Notes: a model not told the origin generated them from the sequence alone. DNA of 64,000 nt from Longilinea sp964536805 (GCA_964536805.1 CAZHYQ010000011.1:1-64000), one strand, 5' to 3'; counted from the first letter of the stretch, positions 43,742 through 53,109 are shown. Translations and numbers: made by a program.

Positions 43742-43747
43742 TATAAT
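43742..43747 (+). promoter_or_regulatory. Candidate -10 element for a leaderless polX transcript
   Basis: Perfect TATAAT ending seven bases before the polX ATG, so transcription would start at or next to the start codon. No ribosome site precedes that ATG, which fits a leaderless mRNA. CTGACA lies 21 bases upstream, too far for a standard -35. Confidence 0.4.
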
Positions 43748-43753
43748 AATCAC

Positions 43754-45487
43754 ATGAATAATGAAGAAATTGCCGCTATTTTTGATCGCATCGCCGATCT
43801 ATCAGAAATCAAGGGCGAAATCATCTATAAAACGCTGGCCTACCGCCGGGCGGCGGAGAACATCCGCAACCTGGGCGCCGATGTTGAAGCTGTACATCAC
43901 GAAGGCAAACTGCTAGAAATTCCGGGGGTTGGCAAAGCCATTGCCGAAAAGATCGATGAATTGCTGACCACCGGCAAGCTTGAGTTTCTGGAAAAATTGG
44001 AGCGGGAAGTACCCCCGACCCTGGTTGATTTGCTGCAAGTGCCGGACGTCGGACCCAAAAAAGCTGCCATGTTTTGGAAGCAAGGCGGGATCACCTCCCT
44101 AGCCGACCTGGAAACGGCCGCCCGGGCTGGCAAATTGCGCGGGTTACCCGGCATGGGCGAGAAATCCGAAACGCGCATATTGGCGGGTCTGGAAGCTTTG
44201 GGGCGGCGGAGCAAACGCTTGCCGCTGGGGGTGGCCTTGCCCATTGCGCTGCGTTGGGTAGATTGGCTGCGTAAATTGCCCGGGATCGAGCAGGTGGAAG
44301 CCGCCGGCAGTTTGCGCAGGCGAAAAATCACAATCGGAGACCTGGATTTTGTCGCGGCTGCCCGCGATACGCAGCCCATCATGGAAGCATTTATCCATCA
44401 CCCCGAAGTACAACGCATTGTCGGCCAGGGGGAAAACAAATCCAGCATCGAAACAACAGGCGGGATTAATATGCAGCTCTGGATCCAACCCCCCGAGCGC
44501 TTCGGCACCTTGCTGCAGTTCGTCACGGGGTCCAAAGAGCATAATGTAAGGCTGCGCGAATTGGCTCAAAAAAAGGGTCTTTCACTGTCGGAACAGTCCA
44601 TTAGCAGCGAGGATGGCAGCGAAAGGTTCTTTGCCGACGAAAATGGCGTATATGCAGCCTTGGGGCTTCCCTGGATACCGCCTGAAATGCGCGAGGACCG
44701 CGGCGAAATCGCGGCTGCCCTGGCTGGCAAGCTGCCGCACCTTTTGAAACGATCGGACCTGGTTGCCGACCTGCATGTCCATTCAACCTGGAGCGACGGC
44801 GCAGCCACCATTGCCGAAATGGCGGCCGCTGCCCGCGATCGGGGTTTGAAGGTATTGGCGATCAGCGATCATTCCGGCAGCCTGGGGGTGGCAGGGGGCA
44901 TGTCGGTGGAAAAACTGCACGAGCGCCGGGCGGAGATTGCCAGCGTGCAGGAGAAAATGGGCAATTCCTTGCGGCTGCTGCAGGGAGCCGAGGTTGAAAT
45001 TCACGCCGACGGCAGCCTGGATTATTCCGACGATGTGCTGGCTGAATTGGATGTGGTCGTGGCATCGCTGCATTCAAGCCTACGCCAACCACGCGAACAA
45101 ATCACCGAACGTCTGTTACGGGCCATGCGAAATCCGCATGTGGATATCATCGGGCATCCTTCCGGTCGGCTGCTGCCAAACCGTGAAGGGGCTGATCTGG
45201 ATTGGGACCAGGTATTGGGTACAGCAAAGGAAACGGGTGTTGCATTGGAAATCAATGCCCATCCCTCCCGCCTCGATCTGGATGAGGTGTATTCGAGGCG
45301 GGCGGCTGAAATGGGCATTCTGCTCAGCCTAAATACGGATGCGCACGCCCCCGACCAGTTGGACCTGATTGAATATGGCATCAGTGCAACCCGGCGCGCC
45401 TGGTTGGAACCGGATCAGATTATCAATGCCTGGCCGGTGGAACAATTATTGGCGTGGTTGGAAAAACGGGGAAATCATCGCGATTAA
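43754..45487 (+). CDS. polX: DNA polymerase/3'-5' exonuclease PolX
   Basis: 577-residue repair polymerase. The N-terminal helix-hairpin-helix domain (LLEIPGVGKAIAEKIDELLTTGKLEFLEKL; LLQVPDVGPKKAAMFWKQGGI) is followed by the family X polymerase domain with GSLRRRKITIGDLDFV (catalytic acidic pair) and a C-terminal PHP phosphoesterase/exonuclease domain with DLHVHSTWSDG, ISDHSG, GAEVEIHADG and NTDAHAPD. Length fits bacterial PolX (about 570). It overlaps the convergent S51-like gene by four bases. Confidence 0.94.
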   Translation: MNNEEIAAIFDRIADLSEIKGEIIYKTLAYRRAAENIRNLGADVEAVHHEGKLLEIPGVGKAIAEKIDELLTTGKLEFLEKLEREVPPTLVDLLQVPDVGPKKAAMFWKQGGITSLADLETAARAGKLRGLPGMGEKSETRILAGLEALGRRSKRLPLGVALPIALRWVDWLRKLPGIEQVEAAGSLRRRKITIGDLDFVAAARDTQPIMEAFIHHPEVQRIVGQGENKSSIETTGGINMQLWIQPPERFGTLLQFVTGSKEHNVRLRELAQKKGLSLSEQSISSEDGSERFFADENGVYAALGLPWIPPEMREDRGEIAAALAGKLPHLLKRSDLVADLHVHSTWSDGAATIAEMAAAARDRGLKVLAISDHSGSLGVAGGMSVEKLHERRAEIASVQEKMGNSLRLLQGAEVEIHADGSLDYSDDVLAELDVVVASLHSSLRQPREQITERLLRAMRNPHVDIIGHPSGRLLPNREGADLDWDQVLGTAKETGVALEINAHPSRLDLDEVYSRRAAEMGILLSLNTDAHAPDQLDLIEYGISATRRAWLEPDQIINAWPVEQLLAWLEKRGNHRD

Positions 45488-46203
45488 CCAGGCAGAACTT
45501 CGCCCTGGCAGTATTTCTTTTGTTGGTTTTTACGCGCCAAAGTGACGCAACTGCGGCCGCGCACCTGGAAGCCCGTTTTTGAACAGATCAGCGCGGTATC
45601 GCCTTCAATTCCGACCAGCAGGTATTTTTGGACCAGCAGTGGGATGGCATTCTTTAAGAAACCAGGCAATTCGTCAAAGTGCGGCATGACGATGCTGTTG
45701 GGCAAATAGGCAAAGGATGGTTGCAGGTTGAACGGATTCTGACCGCGTGGTACGCGTTCTCCGAATATCATGGCGCCAGCGCTGCAGCCCGCTACCACGC
45801 CCCCGCCGGCAAGGACCGACTCGATTGCCTGCCAGACGGGCGTATTCACCAGCGTTTCCCACAAATAGGCGGGTTTTCCGCCCGAAAGATACACAAAATT
45901 GGCAGCGCGTATTTGATCTGCGTAAGCTGCGACATTGGCAGAATCGCGGTCGATGACCGGTAGGGCTTGTACTGTGGCTGCACCCAGGTTCTGGAAGTGC
46001 TCAATGCCCAGCTGATTCCAATAACCGATGCGTTCATCGCCTTCGGTGCCGGCTGCCGTGGGCAGGCAGACCACATTGGCAGGCTGCTTCAGCCAATCCA
46101 TCAGCCAGCGGTCGACCGGCTGCATACCGGGAAGGTATTCGCCGCTGCCCACCAGCGCCAGCAAGCCATCGCCGGGAAGATTAGCCTGCAATTCCAGGTT
46201 CAT
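45484..46203 (-). CDS. Peptidase S51/cyanophycinase-like protein
   Basis: 239-residue protein with a class I glutamine-amidotransferase-like fold. The nucleophile elbow GCSAGAM has Ser141, as in dipeptidase E and cyanophycinase; LVGSGEYLPGMQPVD and YLSGGKPAYLWETL fit the family. It probably cleaves a short peptide or isopeptide. A dedicated cyanophycin synthetase is not seen. Its ATG overlaps the stop codon of the membrane pseudo-phosphatase gene, so the two are translated together. Confidence 0.82.
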   Translation of the reverse strand: MNLELQANLPGDGLLALVGSGEYLPGMQPVDRWLMDWLKQPANVVCLPTAAGTEGDERIGYWNQLGIEHFQNLGAATVQALPVIDRDSANVAAYADQIRAANFVYLSGGKPAYLWETLVNTPVWQAIESVLAGGGVVAGCSAGAMIFGERVPRGQNPFNLQPSFAYLPNSIVMPHFDELPGFLKNAIPLLVQKYLLVGIEGDTALICSKTGFQVRGRSCVTLARKNQQKKYCQGEVLPG

Positions 46204-48533
46204 GGCAATGAGGCGTAATAAAGCTGGTTGCCAAAAGCGAAAACGGCCAGACGGCCCGGTGTGACCGCAAAAGCCGTCACGGCCTGGTTTGGCAAGGTGA
46301 AATCGGCATTCACCGCGGGCCGGAGTACTTTTGCCAGGTAAAGCTGCAGGCTGAACTGATAGATCGCCGGGCCTTTCTTGCCATCCAAAATATAAAGGGA
46401 GGCTTCAGGCGGCTGGGTAACCTGCAGATGCATAAATTGCGCATCGCTAAAGGCAACCGGGTTCTGCTCGCGGCCCGCCCGCGCATCCTCGTAGGGAGCA
46501 GGATCGGTGCAGCGGGTCGGCGAGAAGTCGAAATTGCTGTAGGTACAGCGGCTCATTTGACCGGACTGGTGCAGTAGATACAGATCATCCTGGTAGATGG
46601 TCAAATCGATGGCATCCGCCATGACGGGCACTTCACGGTCAAAAAAGAGCCGCGGCATGTCAGGAAAGATCAGATCGGTGCCATCGTAACGCCAGACGGC
46701 ATTGTTTTTGACATCCAGTACATAAAGAACATTCTGGCTGTAGGCAATGGAGACAATCTGTCCCCATCCATTGTCTGGGGGCTTTAGGGTGGTCTGGTTG
46801 GAGGCGGTGATATTTGGGCCGCACAAGAGCAAATTGCCGGTATCGTCGATGCCCATTACAGTTGCCTTGTGCGAATTGGTGAGCGGGACGGCAACCAAAT
46901 CGATCAACGGTCGAATGATCACGGATCCTTTTTCGCCAGGCGAACAATCAAACTTCGGATCCACTTCATAACCCTGTCCGGTCAAAAACAGGCGCATAAT
47001 GCGTCCCTGGCTGGAATCCAGCAAATACAGGTCAGTGCTCGAGGTGACGATGCGGGTAATATTGACCGGCGATCCAAAGCCACCCGACAGGGCAGGTTGC
47101 AAATTCAAGCGGGTGATTCCATCCAACGAATCCAACGCTGCCTGCACCTTATCGCGGTCAGCCACCGATTGATCGGAACGGCCGTAGTTTTCAGCCTGTT
47201 TGATCCAATATAGCGCTTGTTCCCAACTGGCGCGCTGCAGGGCAGCGTCAGTCTGTTCGCCGGCCTGTTGAATGAATTTTTCGGCCTGTACCAGGTAGGT
47301 GGCGTGTTGCTCGCCTCGGCCGCTGCGGAAATAAACCGTCATTGCCAGTGCAACGACCACCAGCGGAATAACCAGGGCAATAAAAAGCATCGAAGCTGTA
47401 GAAAGACCGCGTTGGTCGCCGTTGTTGGGCAACATTCGCAATGTAAATGTTTTGACAGCCTGCCCAACGCGCGATCTGAAGGCGTTGTAACCCTTCCAAA
47501 TTCCGGAAATCCGCCGGCGCGTGGCCGGATTAAGCGTGGCAGGTGCAGCTTTGCGGCGTTCACGGGCGGTACGAGGTACATCGGCGGCTGCAGCCGGCGG
47601 CGTTGTTTGTGCAACAGGAGGCGCAACCTGGCGGTGAATGGTTGCTATGGATTCTTCCGGAGGCAGTTCCAGTCCATCCAATGATGCATCAACTTCACTT
47701 GAAACACCGGATGAAGTTGATTCGGAAGAATATTCATACGGCAGGGGCGGTGCCGCAGCTGGCGCGATTGGAATATCGGCTGCCGGAACGGTTGTCAAAG
47801 GATTGTTGACGGCTGTTGGCTCAATTTTCTGCGGCGGTTGACCGCGCAGGGGACGCACTTCGCCAGACCCGGGTTGTATCTGGAGGATCACTGCCTGTAA
47901 ATCGGGGCCGCTTTGCCCGGTCAACCGGCGGCGGATGGCTTCGCCGCCCAATTGATTCAGATTCGAAAGCACGGCTGGCGACCACGCCGGCGGCGGGTAG
48001 GGACTGACCAATAGTAAATCGCCAGGACCTAAGCCTGGCTGGTAAAACCGCAGGGTTGAGGTCCGGCTCAGCCCTAAGCCACGTCCCAGGCTGGCATCTT
48101 TAATTACATCGACCCGGGAGCCAGAGATAATAAAAGAGCTTGCCTGGCCGGCCTGGGCAAGCAGTATTTGATCTTTGTGAATGACCAGAAAGGTCAAAAT
48201 GCCAGCAGCTTGCAATCCTTCGCGGGCCGTCTTAAGATTGCGCTCCAGCAGGAATTCGTTCACAGAATCTGCGGCTTCGCGTAAACCCGAGGTCACCGAA
48301 TGCTGTGAGCGGTAATATACCTCGGCTGTGTGCAGCAACAGGCTTTCTTGAGCAGGCGCTGGCAGCGGAGAATTACCATCAAGGCCAAGCAGGATCAGCA
48401 GAATATCGCCGTTGCGGTTGCGGGAAGCTTTGCGCGGCGATTGTGATATGAACAATCCAGGCAGGCTGCTTTGTTCCTGACCGGCGGCCAGTGAAAGGGG
48501 ATGAAAAAGAAGATCAAACAAGGTCGTATCCAA
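46200..48533 (-). CDS. Membrane-anchored PP2C-like pseudophosphatase with C-terminal propeller-like domain
   Basis: 777 residues. Residues about 1-235 resemble a PPM/PP2C fold (LLLHTAEVYYRSQHSVTSGLREAADSVNEFLLERN; ILTFLVIHKDQILLAQAGQASSFII; LGPGDLLLVSP), but the metal-binding DG and GDS aspartates are absent, so it is probably inactive. A Pro/Ser/Ala-rich linker leads to one membrane helix (about 378-402). Outside follows a short coiled segment and repeats such as LYLLDSSQGRIMRLFL, LYVLDVKNNAVWRY and LYLLHQSG, suggesting a beta-propeller. A sensor role is inferred. Confidence 0.7.
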   Translation of the reverse strand: MDTTLFDLLFHPLSLAAGQEQSSLPGLFISQSPRKASRNRNGDILLILLGLDGNSPLPAPAQESLLLHTAEVYYRSQHSVTSGLREAADSVNEFLLERNLKTAREGLQAAGILTFLVIHKDQILLAQAGQASSFIISGSRVDVIKDASLGRGLGLSRTSTLRFYQPGLGPGDLLLVSPYPPPAWSPAVLSNLNQLGGEAIRRRLTGQSGPDLQAVILQIQPGSGEVRPLRGQPPQKIEPTAVNNPLTTVPAADIPIAPAAAPPLPYEYSSESTSSGVSSEVDASLDGLELPPEESIATIHRQVAPPVAQTTPPAAAADVPRTARERRKAAPATLNPATRRRISGIWKGYNAFRSRVGQAVKTFTLRMLPNNGDQRGLSTASMLFIALVIPLVVVALAMTVYFRSGRGEQHATYLVQAEKFIQQAGEQTDAALQRASWEQALYWIKQAENYGRSDQSVADRDKVQAALDSLDGITRLNLQPALSGGFGSPVNITRIVTSSTDLYLLDSSQGRIMRLFLTGQGYEVDPKFDCSPGEKGSVIIRPLIDLVAVPLTNSHKATVMGIDDTGNLLLCGPNITASNQTTLKPPDNGWGQIVSIAYSQNVLYVLDVKNNAVWRYDGTDLIFPDMPRLFFDREVPVMADAIDLTIYQDDLYLLHQSGQMSRCTYSNFDFSPTRCTDPAPYEDARAGREQNPVAFSDAQFMHLQVTQPPEASLYILDGKKGPAIYQFSLQLYLAKVLRPAVNADFTLPNQAVTAFAVTPGRLAVFAFGNQLYYASLP

Positions 48534-48709
48534 TCCGGTCCTGAGTGCTGGTTGAGGTGATTATACATCAAAGCCCTGGGTTGATTGCCAGGCTACTGGT
48601 TACTAAGCAACATCCGTGCCAGTTAGGCCGTCCAGTAAAAGGCATTCAACCTGACTTGAGTTGACCAAGGGGACCTGACCGTTGGTATGCAATTATTAGC
48701 GGATACGGT

Positions 48710-49609
48710 TTATTCTTCCCAATCGTCCGGTTCAATGTGGACGTATGCCCGATCGACATCGGGGAGTGCCTGCAGACGCCGGCTGACCTCATCTGAAATT
48801 AAATGCGCTTCACTCAAAGTAATGTTACTGTCCAGGTTGATGTGCAAATCCACCATCAATTTGGGACCGACGTAATCGGTCATTGTATGGTGCACGCGGA
48901 TAACGCCAGGTACCGATTCGGCGATTTCGACAATCTGCTGCCGCAATTCCTCGCTCGCACCGGCACCGGTTAGAAATTTCAGGTTTTCTCGCGCCGCGTT
49001 GAAGGCAGCCCGGAAAATCCAGGCTGCAACAATCAGACCGGCAATTGGATCCAACAGAGACCAGAAAGATGAACCGACAATCCCGATAAACGCGGCCATG
49101 GATGTCATTACATCGCTTAAATTATCGGCGGCAGTGGTGGACAGGGTGGGGCTGTTGACTTTTTTGGCAATACGGCGGATGGAAACAAACATGCCAGCTT
49201 TTATTAGTGCCGCCATCACCAATACGAAGACTGGCAATCCCAATTCAATTTTTTGGCCGCCAGCGATGAACCGTGCAATGGAATTATGGGCTGCTTGATA
49301 CCCAGCGAATGCCATCGAAAATGTTACCATCAAACCCACCAGGGGTTCGAAACGGCCATGCCCTTGCGGGTGGCTGATATCTGGCGGGCGCTGCGCCACC
49401 CACAGACCTAACACCATCAGGAGTGAATAGGCAACATCCGATACCGAATTGGCTGCATCGGCATACAGCGCGGCGCTGCCTGAAATGGCAGCCGCAATCC
49501 CCTTGGCAACTGCCAGCAGGATATTTCCTGCCACAGTAATGATCAATGCCGTGCGAAAAAGTCTTCCTCTTTCAGGCTCCGGCTGATAATCGCGAACCCA
49601 ACGCATCAT
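48710..49609 (-). CDS. Cation diffusion facilitator (CDF) family metal efflux transporter
   Basis: About 300 residues with six helices. Family marks: SGSAALYADAANSVSDVAYSLL (first metal site, Asp residues), HPQGHGRFEPLVGLMV and TAADNLSDVMTSMAAFIG, plus a cytosolic C-terminal domain with VIRVHHTMTDYVGPKLMVDLHINLD. It exports Zn, Mn, Co or Fe; the pattern does not settle which. The frame continues upstream to 49720, but those residues would be encoded by a terminator hairpin and are not family-like, so the ATG at 49609 is chosen. Confidence 0.88.
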   Translation of the reverse strand: MMRWVRDYQPEPERGRLFRTALIITVAGNILLAVAKGIAAAISGSAALYADAANSVSDVAYSLLMVLGLWVAQRPPDISHPQGHGRFEPLVGLMVTFSMAFAGYQAAHNSIARFIAGGQKIELGLPVFVLVMAALIKAGMFVSIRRIAKKVNSPTLSTTAADNLSDVMTSMAAFIGIVGSSFWSLLDPIAGLIVAAWIFRAAFNAARENLKFLTGAGASEELRQQIVEIAESVPGVIRVHHTMTDYVGPKLMVDLHINLDSNITLSEAHLISDEVSRRLQALPDVDRAYVHIEPDDWEE

Positions 49610-49677
49610 CCAGCTTCTTTCGAAAAAAAACACCCGGTCGAGCGGGTGACCGCAACCAATTAACAGGCGCAAGTATA
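49610..49677 (-). promoter_or_regulatory. Leader with intrinsic terminator upstream of the CDF gene
   Basis: Minus strand: -10 TATACT at 49672-49677, then a leader of about 55 bases that ends in a hairpin CACCCG-ctcgac-CGGGTG (49631-49648) followed directly by TTTTTTTT (49623-49630), 13 bases before the ATG. An overlapping alternative stem GCGG-tcac-CCGC would disrupt the terminator. It looks like a transcription attenuator; the signal is unknown. Confidence 0.55.
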
Positions 49678-49869
49678 GCACACCTGTTACGGGATTTGCT
49701 ATTAATTCAGGCAGTACCATTCCCTACTTTTGTCTAGTGCGAAACCCCGGGGATTATTGGTAAAGTAATTGTGGCGTAACAACTTAAAAAAAACATTCCC
49801 GTATGGATAGATGCAGGTCAACGTACCTGGCGAATGAAACGAAACAAATCTTTGAAAGGGCTTGATGAC

Positions 49870-50376
49870 ATGGAAACGAAACAACGTTCTGGTTTGGCTT
49901 TCGGATCGATTATCCTGCTCGTCGGCATCTGGCTGCTGGCCGTACAGATTGTACCTTCGTTGCGGATTTGGGCTCAGCAGTTTGAAACCTGGCCGATGAT
50001 CATTCTCGGCGCGGCGGCACTTTTACTGCTGCTGGGGCTTATTACCCGTGATGCAAATCTGATGGTACCAGCCTGTATTGTTGCCACGGTTGGCGGCATC
50101 CTGATGGTCAACACCATGACTGGCAATTACCTCTCCTGGGCTTATGCCTGGGCTCTTCTTCCGGGCGGTGCTGGTGTTGGCGATGTCTTGGCTGGCATTA
50201 TGGGAAGCGAACGCGGCCGCATAAATCGTGGACTGAATGAAATAGCCACCAGCCTCATTCTCTTTGTCATTTTTGCTTCGTTTTTTGGTGGACTGACCTG
50301 GTTGGGACCTTACTGGCCGGTGCTTGTAATTGTAGCCGGCCTGTGGCTGCTCGTCCGGGCATTTTGGCGAAAGTAG
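49870..50376 (+). CDS. LiaF/DUF5668-like membrane protein 1
   Basis: 168-residue membrane protein with about six helices. The repeated motif ETWPMIILGAAALLLLLGL and LGPYWPVLVIVAGLWLLVRA is the W-P-x-x-x-I/L-x-x-G signature of the LiaF N-terminal/DUF5668 region. The first of four tandem related genes. The ATG at 49870 (METKQRSG) is chosen; an ATG at 49834 has no ribosome site. Such proteins are tied to envelope stress in Firmicutes; here no two-component system is adjacent. Confidence 0.75.
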   Translation: METKQRSGLAFGSIILLVGIWLLAVQIVPSLRIWAQQFETWPMIILGAAALLLLLGLITRDANLMVPACIVATVGGILMVNTMTGNYLSWAYAWALLPGGAGVGDVLAGIMGSERGRINRGLNEIATSLILFVIFASFFGGLTWLGPYWPVLVIVAGLWLLVRAFWRK

Positions 50377-50403
50377 TTCTTATTCAGATAGGTCGAGGAG
50401 AAA

Positions 50404-51204
50404 ATGATGCGACGCAACCGTCTTTTTTGGGGTTTCATTGTTCTGCTGGCTGGCGTTTTGCTTTTGATGAATACCCTCAATATTTTCACTTTCAATTTCT
50501 GGAGCGTTTTTTGGGCACTCCTGCTCATTCTGGCAGGCGTGTGGTTTTTACTGGGTCCGCGACTTTTCAAGCGTGAATTCAGCGAGGAGAAGGTTTCTAT
50601 ACCCCTGGAAGGCGCCAGTGAATCCGATATTCGTATCGATCATGGCGCTGGTCAATTGACAATAAATTCGGCCAGTCTGCCCGCAGAAATACTGAACGGT
50701 ACAGTTTCAGGCGGTCTTGAAAAAGTGACCTCACGCAGCGGCAGCATTGTCTCGGTGAGACTTTCAATGGCTAAGGATAGCCTGTTGGTTCCCTTTCCCA
50801 ATATGGATTTCAAAGGTTTCATTTGGAATCTGGCAATTAACCGCGATCTTCCATTGCGGCTCGAACTCAACACCGGCGCTGGTGAAACGGTCCTTGACCT
50901 GAACGACACATTGGTCAAACAACTCCGCATTGAAACCGGCGCCAGTTCCACCCGCGTAACGCTTCCATCGCGTGCCGGCATGACCCGGGTGGCCGCCAAA
51001 GCGGGCATGGCTTCACTGGAATTCAATGTTCCGCAGGGGGTCGCTGCCCGCATCGGCCTGCGCACAGGAATTTCAGGCACCAAAATCGACACAACCCGCT
51101 TTCCTCAAAATGGCGATACCTACCAATCGCCGGATTTTGACACTGCAGCCAACAAAGTGGACATCGAAATCGAAGCCGGCATGGGCGGCATTGAAATCCG
51201 GTAA
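50404..51204 (+). CDS. LiaF/DUF5668-like protein 2 with beta-rich C-terminal domain
   Basis: 266 residues. Two helices (about 7-24 and 31-51, with FWALLLILAGVWFLLGPR) are followed by a soluble beta-rich domain made of short repeated strands (DIRIDHGAGQLTINS; LRLELNTGAGETVLDL; VAAKAGMASLEFNVP; IGLRTGISGTKID; KVDIEIEAGMGGIEIR), like the stacked beta fold of DUF4097/LiaF C-terminal domains. Second gene of the tandem set. Confidence 0.8.
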   Translation: MMRRNRLFWGFIVLLAGVLLLMNTLNIFTFNFWSVFWALLLILAGVWFLLGPRLFKREFSEEKVSIPLEGASESDIRIDHGAGQLTINSASLPAEILNGTVSGGLEKVTSRSGSIVSVRLSMAKDSLLVPFPNMDFKGFIWNLAINRDLPLRLELNTGAGETVLDLNDTLVKQLRIETGASSTRVTLPSRAGMTRVAAKAGMASLEFNVPQGVAARIGLRTGISGTKIDTTRFPQNGDTYQSPDFDTAANKVDIEIEAGMGGIEIR

Positions 51205-51242
51205 TTGCTGGAATTTTCCGATCTTGATAATTGGAGTCTAAA

Positions 51243-51884
51243 ATGAAGAATTCAAATTCCTGGCGCGTTTTGGTTGGGGTGGGGTTGGTGCTGGTTGGCG
51301 CGTTGGCATTGCTGCAAACGCTTACCGGTTGGGAAATCGGGGGTATCTTCTGGGGTATTTTATTTGCCGCAGCCGGCGCGGGATTTCTGTATGTTTTATT
51401 TCAGGACCGCCGCCGCTGGTGGGCGGCCATTCCTGGCGTGATCCTCTTGGGAATCGGCGCGACCATTGTCCTTTCCACGGTGGCGCCAACTGCAGCAGAG
51501 TGGATTAGCGGGTTAATCATTCTGGGTGGGATCAGTGCGGCTTTCTTCGCCGTATATGCGCTTAGTCCATTAAATTGGTGGGCATTAATTCCTGCTGGCG
51601 TGATGGCTACCCTGGCACTGGTGAGTGTGCTGGACAATATTCATAACTTTGACAGCGGTTGGGTTTTCCTTTTGGGCATGGCAGCGACCTTTGCCATGGT
51701 GGCTTTGTTGCCAGAGCGGACCACAGGTCGAAAACTGACGTGGGCATGGTACCCCGCGGTTGCCCTGGCGGTGATTGCAGCTATCGTGTTGATTTCATCC
51801 TTTGAAGTCACCAGCGTAGTATGGGCGGTGCTGTTGATTGGCGGCGGCTTGCTGCTGGTCTGGCAGGCTATGCGGAAATCGTAA
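51243..51884 (+). CDS. LiaF/DUF5668-like membrane protein 3
   Basis: 213 residues, almost entirely hydrophobic with about eight helices arranged as pairs: LLQTLTGWEIGGIFWGILFAAAGAGFLY, RRRWWAAIPGVILLGIGATIVL, LNWWALIPAGVMATLALV. The pairs look like repeats of one two-helix unit. The ATG at 51243 has GGAG six bases upstream. No soluble domain. Function unknown. Confidence 0.75.
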   Translation: MKNSNSWRVLVGVGLVLVGALALLQTLTGWEIGGIFWGILFAAAGAGFLYVLFQDRRRWWAAIPGVILLGIGATIVLSTVAPTAAEWISGLIILGGISAAFFAVYALSPLNWWALIPAGVMATLALVSVLDNIHNFDSGWVFLLGMAATFAMVALLPERTTGRKLTWAWYPAVALAVIAAIVLISSFEVTSVVWAVLLIGGGLLLVWQAMRKS

Positions 51885-51916
51885 TCCGGGATTCTTGGGT
51901 GAAGGAGAAAAATACC

Positions 51917-52984
51917 ATGGAAGAGAAACGAATTCAAACCCGGCACAGCCTTTTCTGGCCGTTGATGCTGATTGCTTTTGGGGTGGTGTTATTGATGACC
52001 AACATGAATACTCTACCTGGCAATCTGTGGGACTATGTTGCGAAATACTGGCCGGTGTTATTCATCCTCAGCGGATTGGATCACATTTATCAGGGAAAGA
52101 ATTGGGTTGGTGCGGTGATCCTGGTTGGGCTGGGAGGCGTCCTTTTGGCAGGCAACCTTAACCAGCTGCCCTGGAGCGGTTTGGATTTGTTGCTGCGCCT
52201 GTGGCCGGTGTTGATTGTGGCAGCGGGTCTGGATTTAATGATGCAGGGTCGGACATCAACACTCGGCGCAGTTCTCATCGTGCTTTTGGCAGTGGCCCTA
52301 GTGGCTGGCATGGTCTGGATCGGTTTTGCAGCACCTGGCAGCGCGGCAACAGCTCCCATTGAAGTTAACCAGCCCTTGCAGGGCGCTCAAAGCGCATCGG
52401 TGATTCTTACAATTCTTACGGGGAATGCGAACATTGCCGGCGGGGCTGAAAGCAGCCAGTTAATCTCCGGCACAGTTTTTATGCCCAACCAGGTGAGAGC
52501 AAAGGAGAGTTATTCTGTTAATGGCGGCGAAGGCCGGTACGAACTGCAACCTGCGTCCAATACACGCATGCCGGTCTTTGGGTCAGTAAATGACAAGCAG
52601 ACGGATTTGAAAGTAAACAGCTCCATTCCCACAGATCTCAACCTGACCTTGATTGCCGGCGTGGAAAACCTGGATCTGCGTGCCATCAAAACCTCGGCAC
52701 TGGAAACGGAAAACATCTTTGGCAGGACAGTCATCACGCTGCCATCCAATGGCCGTTTTACGGGAAAAGCCGGGGTCATTTTCGGCGAATTGATCGTTCG
52801 GGTACCGCGCGGCGTGCCGGTTGAATTCAACATGGATACGGTCATTGTGGGAAAAGATTTTCCGCAGGATTTTCTGCGGGAAGGCGACAAGATCCTTTCG
52901 CCTGAGGCCGCCAGCGGCAGAGCCGATATCGTCCTGTCGCTGGAAAATGTGTTTGGCAGGGTAAAAATAGAATACTTGCCTTGA
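51917..52984 (+). CDS. LiaF/DUF5668-like protein 4 with beta-rich C-terminal domain
   Basis: 355 residues. The N-terminal half holds four to five helices with the repeated YWPVLFILSGLDHIYQGK / LWPVLIVAAGLDLMMQGR motif; the C-terminal half (from about residue 150) is a soluble beta domain with NLTLIAGVENLDLRAIKTSALETENIFGRTVITLP and FTGKAGVIFGELIVRVPRGV, matching LiaF-like C-terminal domains. AAGGAG precedes the ATG at 51917. Last of the four tandem genes; a terminator follows. Confidence 0.8.
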   Translation: MEEKRIQTRHSLFWPLMLIAFGVVLLMTNMNTLPGNLWDYVAKYWPVLFILSGLDHIYQGKNWVGAVILVGLGGVLLAGNLNQLPWSGLDLLLRLWPVLIVAAGLDLMMQGRTSTLGAVLIVLLAVALVAGMVWIGFAAPGSAATAPIEVNQPLQGAQSASVILTILTGNANIAGGAESSQLISGTVFMPNQVRAKESYSVNGGEGRYELQPASNTRMPVFGSVNDKQTDLKVNSSIPTDLNLTLIAGVENLDLRAIKTSALETENIFGRTVITLPSNGRFTGKAGVIFGELIVRVPRGVPVEFNMDTVIVGKDFPQDFLREGDKILSPEAASGRADIVLSLENVFGRVKIEYLP

Positions 52985-53003
52985 CACTTAACGTTTGGTT
53001 GAT

Positions 53004-53041
53004 AAGGTGGACGGTCTACGACAGGCCTGTCCACCTTTTTC
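53004..53041 (+). terminator. Intrinsic terminator after the LiaF-like cluster
   Basis: Stem AAGGTGGAC / GTCCACCTT followed by TTTTT, about 20 bases after the last stop codon of the cluster. Confidence 0.85.
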
Positions 53042-53109
53042 TTGAAAACAGGGAACTATTTGAAACAATTTTCGTCTAGTATGTAATTGGAAACCAAAGG
53101 AGAAGAACC

